Shown here in pieces: positions 33,296-42,853 of a stretch of DNA of 64,000 nt; positions within the stretch are counted from its first letter, which is position 1, and each line of letters opens with the position of its first letter. The stretch is from Anaerocolumna xylanovorans DSM 12503. GTDB taxonomy: Bacteria > Bacillota > Clostridia > Lachnospirales > Lachnospiraceae. Below the pieces are notes generated by a model. The model did not search any database and was not told the DNA's origin. It was given only the letters and a program-made list of their open reading frames with translations. Location: contig NZ_FRFD01000003.1 in assembly GCF_900143645.1 (NCBI RefSeq), positions 248,001-312,000 of the forward strand. Reading direction: 5' to 3'. The translations under genes were made by a program, and so were the position numbers.

Positions 33296-35791
33296 ATGAT
33301 GCGATTGTGTTTTGGAACATTTGCGCGAGTGCTTCAGTTGTGCAAGCTTGACGTTGTTACCGATCCTCGGCTCGTCGGTACAATGACACGTACAATTGAC
33401 CCACAATGCCAATACATAATGAGTGGTAATGCTACATCAGTACATCGTCTATTGAATTGTACTGGAAACCTCTCTCCAGGCAATATTACGGAGGGTGGTG
33501 TCGGCGTCATTAGAAGGCCTGGTAAAAGTATAAGTAATGTACTTTTGATGGCACCAAGAGCAAACAGAGATGACGTGATTCGTAAATTTGGTGAGGATGT
33601 CATATCCCTGCTAAATGAAGACAAAAAGCTTCAAGCAGTCCTTGCTCTATTGGATATCATTGAAAAGGATACAGTACTTGATGATGATAGTTCCGAGGGT
33701 AAGAAAATGAGTTTTGAAAAATATGTCGGGACAACAAAAAACGCCCTGCTTTCGCAGAGCGAGTATGTTCTTTCTGATTTATTGGCTGGTATATTCCTAT
33801 ACACAGTTGCTGCAGGGGTAGTAAATACTGTCGGCAGAGAGACTGTTCAGACTATTACACCGGAGTACATAAGTGGAATTGCAAACCCAAGGGGCATAAA
33901 GGTTATTGATTATTCTCCTCAATTGGAGCAAATCGTGCAAAGCGGAACTATGGTGGCGGCAACAGCATTACCAGCATTTGACCAGGAAACTTTTTTAACA
34001 TACCTTACTAATGTTAGAAATAAGTACAGCACCATAAAGACGCTTCTTTATAATGAACAACCAAAGCCGTTTTACGATTTTTATGTATGTAACAATATTA
34101 CTTGGCGTACACGTATTGAAGGGGACGGGCCTCCATTTAAAAGGGAGTTTGTCAGTGATGCTAATATTAAAAAGCTGGCCGAAATTTCACACTTTATATT
34201 TATTACGGGGGCTGGCGGTCTCGGAAAATCCATGATGATGCGCCATCTTCTGCTTAACGCAATAGATAACTATAAGGATTTTAAATTAGTCCCAGTCTTC
34301 ATTCCTCTGAAGGAATTTGATGACGCTTCCAGCAAGCTATTTGATTATATCTTTTCAAAAATTGATGATTTTGGTGGTGGTATAACAAAAACCGATTTTG
34401 AAAATATTCTAACCGCCGGAAGCTGCCTTTTGCTTTTGGACGGGCTTGATGAAATAGGAATGAACAACATCGGCTATTTTGAGCGGGAATTAGATTCCTT
34501 TACAGATAAATACCCGAATTGCATCTATGTGATTTCATCGCGTCCTTATCAATCGTTTGTGTCATTTGAACGGTTTAGTGTTTTACGCCTGTTGCCGTTC
34601 AACTTAGAACAGGCAGTGCGACTGATTGATAATCTGGATTTCAGACCCGACGATCCATCTATCAAAGAGAAATTCAGGGAGGAGTTGAGGACAAGGCTCT
34701 ACCGTACACATAGGGATTTCACAGAAAATCCACTCCTGCTGACGATCATGCTGCTAACATTTGAGATGTTTGCCGAAGTACCATCGCAAATGCATATCTT
34801 TTATCGGGAAGCTTTCAATGCCTTATCGAGAACACACGACGCAAGTAAAGGTGCCTATAAGCGTGAACTTAAAACTAAGCTCTCGGTTGATGCCTTTGCG
34901 GATGTGTTTGCAGAGATTTGCTTCCGCACATACTGGGATGAAAAATTTGAATTCAGTATGCCAGAATTTGAGGCTTATTTCAAAAAGCTAACCAATCCAT
35001 ATGTTGGTCCTGTTTCAGCCGATGATTTTATGTACGACTTGTGTTTTAGCATGTGCCTGATGTATCAAGAAAGTGGAAAATACTATTTTACACATCGCTC
35101 GTTTCAAGAATATTTCAGTGCTGTATTCCTTTCCAAACAAAAGGATACAGTGATAAGCAAACTTGGCGATTTTTTTGAAAAGCGCGATAGACGAATGCGT
35201 GGTGATCAGACATTTTTCATGTTGAATGATTTGATACCGGATAAAGTGGACGAATTTATTTTCATCCCATTTCTTAAAGGATTGTTTGACAGATGCGATA
35301 AGGCAGAAGGCTACTGGACTTTTCTTAATGAAATGTATCCTACTATAGAATATAATACGGGCGAAGTACCAATTCTCTTCAAACGCCCACCAAATTCATT
35401 TTTATTTACATGTTTGCTATCTCGCATTAAAAGGCCTGCCCGTGGCTCGTATTATGAACTCAAAGACCTGCCTGAATATGATGAGTTTATAGAAACTACA
35501 TATTACTGGTTACCGGTAGGAAGTGATGAGGATGAAGTTGACATTGTTCCAGAAAACCGAATTCCAAGTGAATATATTGAAGCTCACGGTGAGCTGGAAG
35601 TTGCAGGACGTCATTTTGAAGCCGAATTATCCACCGTTTTGGAAGATTCTGAATACTACAATATGTTTATCAAACTTCTCGATGACGACAAGTTTATATA
35701 TAAAATTCAATACAATATTGCACGGAAATGTCTTGAGGATCTTAAAGCAAAACAGAAATCTTCAGATGCATCGTTGTTGGATTTGTTATGA
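33296..35791 (+). CDS. NACHT-domain STAND NTPase (bacterial NLR-like)
   Basis: This is an 831-residue protein. A NACHT-type P-loop ITGAGGLGKSMMMRHLL is near residue 303, Walker B LLLLDGLDEIG near 379 and the sensor SSRPYQ near 415. Further blocks (NPLLLTIMLLTFE; FTHRSFQEYFSAVFLSKQ) are the winged-helix and arginine-region marks of NACHT proteins. The N-terminal 290 residues match no effector domain I recognise; the C-terminal part is not an obvious repeat array. ATG 33296 (or 33299) follows AAGGGGGAC. NACHT proteins of this type give phage resistance in enterobacteria, and BREX genes lie next to it. Confidence 0.85.
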   Translation: MMRLCFGTFARVLQLCKLDVVTDPRLVGTMTRTIDPQCQYIMSGNATSVHRLLNCTGNLSPGNITEGGVGVIRRPGKSISNVLLMAPRANRDDVIRKFGEDVISLLNEDKKLQAVLALLDIIEKDTVLDDDSSEGKKMSFEKYVGTTKNALLSQSEYVLSDLLAGIFLYTVAAGVVNTVGRETVQTITPEYISGIANPRGIKVIDYSPQLEQIVQSGTMVAATALPAFDQETFLTYLTNVRNKYSTIKTLLYNEQPKPFYDFYVCNNITWRTRIEGDGPPFKREFVSDANIKKLAEISHFIFITGAGGLGKSMMMRHLLLNAIDNYKDFKLVPVFIPLKEFDDASSKLFDYIFSKIDDFGGGITKTDFENILTAGSCLLLLDGLDEIGMNNIGYFERELDSFTDKYPNCIYVISSRPYQSFVSFERFSVLRLLPFNLEQAVRLIDNLDFRPDDPSIKEKFREELRTRLYRTHRDFTENPLLLTIMLLTFEMFAEVPSQMHIFYREAFNALSRTHDASKGAYKRELKTKLSVDAFADVFAEICFRTYWDEKFEFSMPEFEAYFKKLTNPYVGPVSADDFMYDLCFSMCLMYQESGKYYFTHRSFQEYFSAVFLSKQKDTVISKLGDFFEKRDRRMRGDQTFFMLNDLIPDKVDEFIFIPFLKGLFDRCDKAEGYWTFLNEMYPTIEYNTGEVPILFKRPPNSFLFTCLLSRIKRPARGSYYELKDLPEYDEFIETTYYWLPVGSDEDEVDIVPENRIPSEYIEAHGELEVAGRHFEAELSTVLEDSEYYNMFIKLLDDDKFIYKIQYNIARKCLEDLKAKQKSSDASLLDLL

Positions 35792-35869
35792 TGGGCATAC
35801 TAAAGGTTAATCAAACTATTTCATATCAAATCATACTAAAACATTGTAGATCGAATCAAGATATGCTAT

Positions 35870-35896
35870 TATAATATGGCATGGACTGTACGTACA
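35870..35896 (+). promoter_or_regulatory. -10 box and palindromic operator of the BREX operon
   Basis: TATAAT at 35870-35875 (weak -35, TTGTAG at 35844 with a long 20-base spacer) is followed by the perfect palindrome TGTACGTACA (35887-35896). The palindrome covers the likely start point and lies directly before the GAGGAGG of the small HTH gene. The HTH protein is a natural candidate ligand. Confidence 0.5.
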
Positions 35897-35915
35897 AGAA
35901 AGAGGAGGAACAGAC

Positions 35916-36107
35916 ATGACTAATGAACCTGAAAAATGGTCAAGTCTTGAAGAAATTGCCGAACATCTCGGTGTAAGTAAAGACACAATTAGAGCTTGGA
36001 TAAAAAAGGAAGTTATCCCGTATCGCCGCATCGGTAAACAGTATAAGTTTAAAATATCGGAAGTGGACGCGTGGGTCGAAAGCGGAGAGAGTGCGAAAAT
36101 AGAGTAA
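35916..36107 (+). CDS. Small excisionase/MerR-type HTH protein at the head of the BREX operon
   Basis: This 63-residue DNA-binding protein is little more than one HTH: WSSLEEIAEHLGVSKDTIRA and WIKKEVIPYRRIGKQYKF are the excisionase/MerR-like fold (HTH_17). AGAGGAGG precedes ATG 35916. It lies 24 bases before brxF in the same direction, with a palindrome just upstream of its own start. It is probably the operon's regulator rather than a phage excisionase, because no integrase is nearby. Confidence 0.82.
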   Translation: MTNEPEKWSSLEEIAEHLGVSKDTIRAWIKKEVIPYRRIGKQYKFKISEVDAWVESGESAKIE

Positions 36108-36131
36108 TATGAGAATGGGAGGCGATTAAGA

Positions 36132-36563
36132 ATGGGTACGACTATTAAACGTCGAGATTTCCCAGCGGTCATCAAGCAGACGCGGCAAGGTGTGTTCGTG
36201 TTAGCTCCCAACGTGACCGCGCCGGTAAATGCTTCTGTCGTGAATGTCGGACTTTTACTTAGTGAAAGAATGCTTAGAGTAAAAACCGAAGGTTTATCCA
36301 CCAGTATCACAAGTGAGCTGGATAACATTTTAGACGAAGACAACGGCGACATCCTCCTTACAAACACAGACATCCTCTTTGCTCCAGAATACGGATTGGA
36401 TGTGATAAAGCTACTTCTGCAGCTTGGCAGAAACCAGCGGCTCTATCTACCATGGCCGGGTGAAATTACTGGAGAAAGATTGACATATTCCGAACCGAGT
36501 AGATTTGATTTTAAAGAATACAACGTCAAGGACTATGTGGATACATACGTCGTCTTGAGATAA
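36132..36563 (+). CDS. brxF: BrxF-like protein of a type 3 BREX system
   Basis: This is a 143-residue protein. The second half follows the BrxF pattern: TNTDILFAPEYGLDVIKLLL, LGRNQRLYLPWPG and LTYSEP near the C-terminus. BrxF is normally a small P-loop protein, yet the expected GxxGxGK(S/T) loop is missing; the equivalent stretch reads FVLAPNVTAPVNASVV. It is therefore probably unable to bind ATP in the usual way. It is placed directly before brxC, as in type 3 BREX operons. The call rests on this pattern and gene order. Confidence 0.7.
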   Translation: MGTTIKRRDFPAVIKQTRQGVFVLAPNVTAPVNASVVNVGLLLSERMLRVKTEGLSTSITSELDNILDEDNGDILLTNTDILFAPEYGLDVIKLLLQLGRNQRLYLPWPGEITGERLTYSEPSRFDFKEYNVKDYVDTYVVLR

Positions 36564-36574
36564 GGAGCGATAAA

Positions 36575-39500
36575 ATGAAGTATAGTGATTTAATTCAATT
36601 TGACCCGATCGTTACGGTAATTGAGCTTAAAAGCGCAGATGATAATGAAAAAGCAAAAGAACTCGTGCGTAGTTATGTAATGAGTGACAATATGGCTGAC
36701 CTTGTTTCTACTAAAATCATCTCTCAATTAAAATTGGAAGATGTCGTTGATAATAAGGGTGTTTTAGTAGTTGGAAACTATGGTACAGGTAAATCTCACT
36801 TAATGAGTGTTATTTCTGCCATTGCTGCAAATTCCGCGTATCTTGAAGAAGCACAAAACGAGAAATTCCGTGCCTCCGCTAAATCTATTGCTGGTAAGTT
36901 TGAAGTATTACGTATTGAAATAGGCAGTACGGAAGCGTCTTTGCGTGCCATCATCACGGGTAACATCGAGCAGGATTTGGCTCGACGTGGCATTACCTAT
37001 AAATTCCCTGATGTCGGCAACATTACAAATAACAAAGATGCACTCATGGCAATGATGGCGGCTTTCGCTGAAAAATACGGCGAGAAGGGATACCTCATTA
37101 TTGTTGATGAGTTACTGGATTATCTAAAAGGCCGCAAGGATAATGAACTGATGCAAGACATCGGCTTTATGAGAGAGCTTGGTGAAATTATAAAATCCAC
37201 TCGCCTGCGTTTTGTCAGTGGTATTCAAGAAGTACTGTTTGAAAACCCAACTTTCCATAATGTATCAAATTCGCTGCTAAAAATGAAAGATCGCTATGAG
37301 CAGGCGCTTATCCGTACTGAAGATATTGCTTATGTTGTTAAACAGCGTATTCTTCAAAAAACACCGGAGCAGAGAGCCATGATACGCGAACATTTGACTC
37401 CATTCTGTCCGCTTTATCAGAGCATGACGGAGCAGCTCGACGAATATGTGGATTTGTTTCCAATACACCCTGCTTATATCAGTACATTTCAACGGATGGT
37501 AATCGTTGAAAAACGTGAGGTGCTAAAAACCATCTCAGAAACAATTAGTGAAATTATCAATAAGGAAATTCCAGCGGGTCAACCGGGAATTATTTCTTAT
37601 GACACATATTGGAGCCGTATTAAGGGTGATCCAGCAAAGCGCGTTGAACCCGCTGTCCATGAGGTGCTACAAAAAAGTGGCGTATTGGAAGACATCATTC
37701 AACGTTCTTTCCCTAAGCCAGCATATAAGCCTATAGCACAGCAGATTATTGCCGCACTAAGCGTTCATCGTCTGACGACGGTCGTACTTGATGCAAAGCT
37801 CGGTTTAACTGCGCAAAACCTGAAAGATGAACTCACACTGTTCATTCATCTGCCCGTCATGGAGGAGGACTTTCTGCTTACAACGGTTGAAACCGTCCTA
37901 CACGACATCATGAACACCGTCAGCGGACAGTTTATTGAATATAACAAAGACAATGGTCAGTATTTTCTTGACCTTAAAAAAGATGTTGATTACGACAAGA
38001 AGATCCAAGAGAAAGCGGACTTCCTCGGCGAAGATCGTTTGAATCAGTATTTCTATACGGTCATGTACGATGCTGCTGATTTGCAGCTCACTGAACACGT
38101 TACCGGCCGAAAAATATACGAATATCGAATCAACTGGACGGAGAAAAACATCTTCCGTGAAGGGTATCTATTTATGGGATTGCCAAGCGGAAGACCAACG
38201 GCACAACCTCCGCAAGATTTCTATGTATATATGCTGCCACTGTTTGGCTCAAAAATAATATATGAACCAAAGGAAGACGAGGTTTATTTCACTTTTCAGA
38301 ACAGCGAAAAATTTATCTCGCTTTTGAAAGAATATGCAGGGGCCAAGGAAATGGAGGTCATGTCTGCACAGGGCGAAACCCGCTCCACCTATGCAAAACG
38401 TGCCACCTCTACGCTTAGAGATATTCGCCGTTATTTGGAGGAAAACAAAACCATTTGTTTTCAAATATCATACATGGGTGCTGAAAAGCCAGTATTGGAA
38501 TTCCTACACGGAGCTCGCATGAACGAGATTACCGTGCGCGATGTTATCAGTATCGTTGCGTCTAAAGCTCTCAGCAGCTATTTTAACGAGCGTTACCCGT
38601 ATTATCCTGTGTTCAAAAAGCCTGTAACAAAAGATAATCAGGCTACGATGCGAGCTGAAGCTATTAATGCCATCGCAGGGAAAGCAACTCAGCTCGGGCA
38701 GTCGCTTCTCGAATCCCTTGGACTGCTTCTCGACGGTAAGGTTCGAGTAGAAAACTCAAAATATGCCGCGTATTATCTTCAAAAGTTGAAACAACTTCCA
38801 GAAGGTAGTGTTTTAAATTCTTCTGATATCATGACATCGCTCAATGGGCAAGACATGGTTGACGAAAAATTTCGATTGAGCGTCATTTGGACTTCAGTGA
38901 TTTGGACGGCACTGGTTTATAGCGGAAACTGTGTCCTCGTCGGTCCTGATAACAAACGCTATGATGCATCGAATGTTGAGGAATTTATCAAGAATCCCAG
39001 CATAACATACGACTTTAAAAGGCTTGAAAAACCTAAGGCACCTGCCGTTCAGCTTTTGCGTCGTCTGTTCAATAACATTTCCATCAATGATGGTTTGATT
39101 GTGAACCCCAACACTTGGGATGACGGCTGGCAGGAACTCTATAAACGTAGCAAGGAACTCAGTGAAGAGACCTTCCGGTACGACAAGCTTTTTAAAGGCT
39201 CTTTATATCTGTGGGGCGACCAAATCGTACCAACAAACCTTGCAGAGAAATATTGCCGTGAGATGGATGCACTCCGTACTCTTTATAATGATGTGCAGAG
39301 TCGCTGGAGTACGCCTGCAAAACTCAAGAACTTCGATTATTCCGATGGGCAGCTTGATAACCTGACTCGAGGTATCGATGCGCTGGCAATCGCTCATATC
39401 ATAGAGGATTTCAAAACATCGGTTCAGGATATCATGCAATATCTCGCAACAGCTGAAACGATGGTTGGTGGGAATGCTACGCTCAAAACCCGTTTCCAAT

Positions 39501-40285
39501 CGGCAAAAGATAAATATCTCGCTTTGAGAGATGAACTACTTGATGTTCATTATGACACGGACAATACTGACGCATTGATAGATGAGCTGGAAGCTTTGAA
39601 AAAGAGCTACATCGATTTCTACCTCGAACAGCATAAGTTATACCGCCTTGACCATGCGGGCCTCAAGCGCAAGCAAGCCATAATTAACGGTGATGAGATG
39701 GCTAAACTTCAGCAATTGCTCGGGATTAAGGATATTCTCTCCACCGGTCAATATCAAGAGCTTTTGAATGTACACCTGAACGGGCTCAAGGCTTGCTATG
39801 AATGTACAGCAACTGAACTTCAGGTAGCACCAATATGCTCTCACTGTGGTTATAAACCCGGAGATAAAGATAAGCCTGTCGTCGGAAAACTCGATTATAT
39901 TGAAGAGCAGCTATTTAAACTCGTTTCCTCGTGGACCGCAGCCATACTCAGTGCGGTAGATGACCCGATGCTCGACGATGATAAAGCATTGCTATCAAAG
40001 CCGAAGAAGAAAATCATCGATGAACTTATATCGACGAAGCAGCTTCCCAAAAATATTACACCTGACTTTGTCGCGGCTGTAAACGAGTTGCTTTCCGGAC
40101 TTGATAGTGTCGAGGTAGATCCTGAACGTATTGAACGGGAGATGGTTTCTTGGGGACCGGTAACACCATCAGATTTCAAAAAGAAGATGGATGCACTTAT
40201 CGAAAGCTATCTCGTCGGTCATGACGAGGAAAAAACACGGCTTGTTGTAAAGACAAAATACACAGAAGATTCCGGGGAGGTATAA
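36575..40285 (+). CDS. brxC: BrxC-like large P-loop ATPase
   Basis: This 1236-residue ATPase is a core component of BREX. Walker A VVGNYGTGKSHLMSV is at residues 65-79, and Walker B YLIIVDELLDYLKG near 172. Length, position and opening match BrxC. The C-terminal region has a zinc-ribbon-like set, CYECTATE and PICSHCGYKP near 1073-1094. AAGGAGCG precedes ATG 36575. It is 12 bases after brxF and 4 bases before the methylase, so it is clearly cotranscribed. BrxC is thought to organise the system with PglZ and the methylase. Confidence 0.85.
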   Translation: MKYSDLIQFDPIVTVIELKSADDNEKAKELVRSYVMSDNMADLVSTKIISQLKLEDVVDNKGVLVVGNYGTGKSHLMSVISAIAANSAYLEEAQNEKFRASAKSIAGKFEVLRIEIGSTEASLRAIITGNIEQDLARRGITYKFPDVGNITNNKDALMAMMAAFAEKYGEKGYLIIVDELLDYLKGRKDNELMQDIGFMRELGEIIKSTRLRFVSGIQEVLFENPTFHNVSNSLLKMKDRYEQALIRTEDIAYVVKQRILQKTPEQRAMIREHLTPFCPLYQSMTEQLDEYVDLFPIHPAYISTFQRMVIVEKREVLKTISETISEIINKEIPAGQPGIISYDTYWSRIKGDPAKRVEPAVHEVLQKSGVLEDIIQRSFPKPAYKPIAQQIIAALSVHRLTTVVLDAKLGLTAQNLKDELTLFIHLPVMEEDFLLTTVETVLHDIMNTVSGQFIEYNKDNGQYFLDLKKDVDYDKKIQEKADFLGEDRLNQYFYTVMYDAADLQLTEHVTGRKIYEYRINWTEKNIFREGYLFMGLPSGRPTAQPPQDFYVYMLPLFGSKIIYEPKEDEVYFTFQNSEKFISLLKEYAGAKEMEVMSAQGETRSTYAKRATSTLRDIRRYLEENKTICFQISYMGAEKPVLEFLHGARMNEITVRDVISIVASKALSSYFNERYPYYPVFKKPVTKDNQATMRAEAINAIAGKATQLGQSLLESLGLLLDGKVRVENSKYAAYYLQKLKQLPEGSVLNSSDIMTSLNGQDMVDEKFRLSVIWTSVIWTALVYSGNCVLVGPDNKRYDASNVEEFIKNPSITYDFKRLEKPKAPAVQLLRRLFNNISINDGLIVNPNTWDDGWQELYKRSKELSEETFRYDKLFKGSLYLWGDQIVPTNLAEKYCREMDALRTLYNDVQSRWSTPAKLKNFDYSDGQLDNLTRGIDALAIAHIIEDFKTSVQDIMQYLATAETMVGGNATLKTRFQSAKDKYLALRDELLDVHYDTDNTDALIDELEALKKSYIDFYLEQHKLYRLDHAGLKRKQAIINGDEMAKLQQLLGIKDILSTGQYQELLNVHLNGLKACYECTATELQVAPICSHCGYKPGDKDKPVVGKLDYIEEQLFKLVSSWTAAILSAVDDPMLDDDKALLSKPKKKIIDELISTKQLPKNITPDFVAAVNELLSGLDSVEVDPERIEREMVSWGPVTPSDFKKKMDALIESYLVGHDEEKTRLVVKTKYTEDSGEV

Positions 40286-40289
40286 AGTG

Positions 40290-42842
40290 ATGGAAGAAAG
40301 AAAACTTACAAAAGGAGATATCGACCGCGTGCGCAATATCGAAGGTTTCCCAATAGCGAAGGATGAGGACATCATTGCGCTCTCTCGGCCTCCATATTAC
40401 ACTGCCTGTCCGAATCCGTTTATAGAGGATTTTATCCATGAGCATGGTACACCATATAATGAAGAGACAGATGATTACCATCGGGAGCCATTTGCTGCTG
40501 ACGTTAGTGAAGGGAAAAGCGACCCTATATACAACGCACACAGCTACCATACTAAAGTGCCTTATAAGGCTATAATGAGATATATACTACACTATACAAA
40601 TCCGGGTGATATCGTCTTTGATGGTTTTTGTGGAACAGGTATGACGGGTGTTGCAGCTCAGATGTGTGGCTTTCCTGACGCCGAACAGGAATACTTGTTT
40701 AATAGCAAAATGCCCGAAATAAAATGGGGTGGTAGAAAGGCAATTCTTTGTGATTTATCGCCTATAGCAACATTTATTGCTCATAATTACAACACAATAA
40801 TTAATGTGGAGGATTTTGAGCGAGAAGCTAAAAAAATACTCTCAGAATCTCAAAAAGAGTGTGCTTGGGTATATGAAACATATAGTGTTGATTCAAACGG
40901 CAAGCCTCAGTTAGATTCTTCTGGTAAACCCATAAATGGGAAAATACTTGATTTGATTTGGTCAGATATATTTGTTTGTCCCACTTGTTCAAAAGAATTT
41001 TCTTTTTATGATGTAGCGTTAGATGTTAATAGTGGCGCGGTTGCTGAGCAGTTTGAGTGCCCACATTGCAGCAGTTTACTTAAAAAGAAGGACTGCAATA
41101 ACGCTGTTGAAACAGTAACTGATCCTATTTTGAACACAATAATAACAAGATCAAAAAAGAAACTCTCAGCAATAAAATATATAGTAGGGAAAAATCGGCT
41201 CTTAAAAGTACCAGATGAGCACGATATATTAGTTCAAAATAAAATTGAAAATTATGAAATTAAAACATGGGTGCCTATCGAAAGAATGACTGAAGGACGA
41301 GAAAGTCGCAGAAATGATAAATTCGGCATAACTCACGTTCATCAGTTTTATGAGCGTAGGAACCTATATGTTCTATCCGATTTATTCAGTAGAATTGCAA
41401 AAAGCAAATATTCAGAACAACTAACGATACTCTTTACCAGTCAACTAATTAATTTAAGTAAACTTAATAGGTATAGGCCACAGGTATCATTTCCTTATAA
41501 CCCTTTGAGCGGAACCCTATATATTTCGTCTCTTAACTGTGAGTCAAATTGTTATGTTGCATATGAGAACAAACTGAAAAAACTAATAAATGCGTATTCA
41601 TTAATCAAAGATAATAAAGTGATAATATCGTGCCAATCATCAACGAAACTACAGATGCTTGATAACTCGATAGATTATATTTTTACTGACCCTCCATTTG
41701 GTAGCAACTTGGATTATTCAGAGCTGAGTTTTATTTGGGAATCTTGGCTCAAAGTAAAGACTAATAATAATGAAGAAGCAATTATAAATAAAGTACAAAA
41801 CAAGGGGTTGCCAGAATATCAAGCTTTGATGGAAAGCTGTTTCCGTGAATTCTATCGTGTGCTTAAGCCTGGAAGATGGATGACCGTTGAATTTCATAAT
41901 AGTCAAAACTCTGTTTGGAATGCGATAACAGAAGCACTTCTACGGGCGGGATTTGTTGTTGCTGATGTTCGAACTTTAGATAAAAAACAGGGTAGCTTTA
42001 AGCAGGTTACTGCAGCTTCAGCTGTTAAGCAAGACTTGATAATATCAATATATAAGCCTACATCTGCATTCGTAGAGAAATTTGAAAAACGTGCTGGAGA
42101 CCCAGAGATGGCATGGGATTTCGTAAGCCAGCATCTGCAAAACGTACCGAAAGCTCCTGATTCTACCGGAAAGATCGAGGTAGTGTCTGAACGGCAAGAT
42201 TATCTGCTCTTTGACCGTATGGTGGCTTTTCATATTATGCGCGGTATTCCTGTTCCAATGGATGCGCATACATTCTATGCGGGTCTGCGGGAACGGTTTA
42301 TTCAGCGTGACGGGATGTTTTTCCTGCCTGATCAGGTAAATGAATACGACGAGCGTCGCCAAAAGATGGAATTACAAGACCAGCAATTATCACTTTTTAT
42401 TACTGGTGAAAAGAGCGCCATTATCTGGCTTAATGCGCAACTCGGTCAAGAACGCCAGTCATACTCGGAAATACAGCCCAAATTCTTACAGGACTGGCAT
42501 CGCAACAAGTTTGAGCAAATGCCGGAACTCCTTGATATGCTCAAAGAGAATTTTCTTCAAGACGAGGATGGTAAATGGTATGTACCTAACCTTTCAGATA
42601 AGGCTGACCTTGAAAAGCTACGAAGAAAAAGGCTACTCAAGGACTTCTACGATATTTATATAAAAGGAACCGGACGAATCAAAAACGCCCGCACTGAGGC
42701 AATTCGTGTTGGCTTCGATGAATGTTGGCAAGAACGTAATTACTCCCTTATCGTAAAGGTCGGTGACCGCTTACCGGAAACTGTCCTGCAGGAAGACCCC
42801 GCTCTGTTGATGTATTATGATAACGCTGCAAATAGAATGTGA
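40290..42842 (+). CDS. pglXI: Zn-ribbon DNA methyltransferase (PglXI type)
   Basis: This 850-residue SAM-dependent DNA methylase is of the Zn-ribbon adenine methylase group found in type 3 BREX. SAM-binding motif FDGFCGTGMTGVAAQMCG is near residue 109, and the catalytic motif TDPPFGSNLDYSEL near 466. A zinc ribbon (CPTCSKEFSF, then CPHCSSLLKKKDC) is near 230-260. It marks host DNA so that the system spares it. GGGGAGG precedes ATG 40290; GTG 40287 is also possible. Its stop overlaps the region of the helicase start. The target sequence is unknown. Confidence 0.88.
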   Translation: MEERKLTKGDIDRVRNIEGFPIAKDEDIIALSRPPYYTACPNPFIEDFIHEHGTPYNEETDDYHREPFAADVSEGKSDPIYNAHSYHTKVPYKAIMRYILHYTNPGDIVFDGFCGTGMTGVAAQMCGFPDAEQEYLFNSKMPEIKWGGRKAILCDLSPIATFIAHNYNTIINVEDFEREAKKILSESQKECAWVYETYSVDSNGKPQLDSSGKPINGKILDLIWSDIFVCPTCSKEFSFYDVALDVNSGAVAEQFECPHCSSLLKKKDCNNAVETVTDPILNTIITRSKKKLSAIKYIVGKNRLLKVPDEHDILVQNKIENYEIKTWVPIERMTEGRESRRNDKFGITHVHQFYERRNLYVLSDLFSRIAKSKYSEQLTILFTSQLINLSKLNRYRPQVSFPYNPLSGTLYISSLNCESNCYVAYENKLKKLINAYSLIKDNKVIISCQSSTKLQMLDNSIDYIFTDPPFGSNLDYSELSFIWESWLKVKTNNNEEAIINKVQNKGLPEYQALMESCFREFYRVLKPGRWMTVEFHNSQNSVWNAITEALLRAGFVVADVRTLDKKQGSFKQVTAASAVKQDLIISIYKPTSAFVEKFEKRAGDPEMAWDFVSQHLQNVPKAPDSTGKIEVVSERQDYLLFDRMVAFHIMRGIPVPMDAHTFYAGLRERFIQRDGMFFLPDQVNEYDERRQKMELQDQQLSLFITGEKSAIIWLNAQLGQERQSYSEIQPKFLQDWHRNKFEQMPELLDMLKENFLQDEDGKWYVPNLSDKADLEKLRRKRLLKDFYDIYIKGTGRIKNARTEAIRVGFDECWQERNYSLIVKVGDRLPETVLQEDPALLMYYDNAANRM

Positions 42843-42853
42843 GGTGTGATACC

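Noticed and set aside
35916..36107. Phage excisionase
   Set aside because: The fold fits, but no integrase is adjacent, and the gene heads the BREX operon with a palindrome at its promoter.
39895..40179. Antisense gene inside brxC
   Set aside because: It is a Ser-rich frame without a binding site, opposite an intact coding region.
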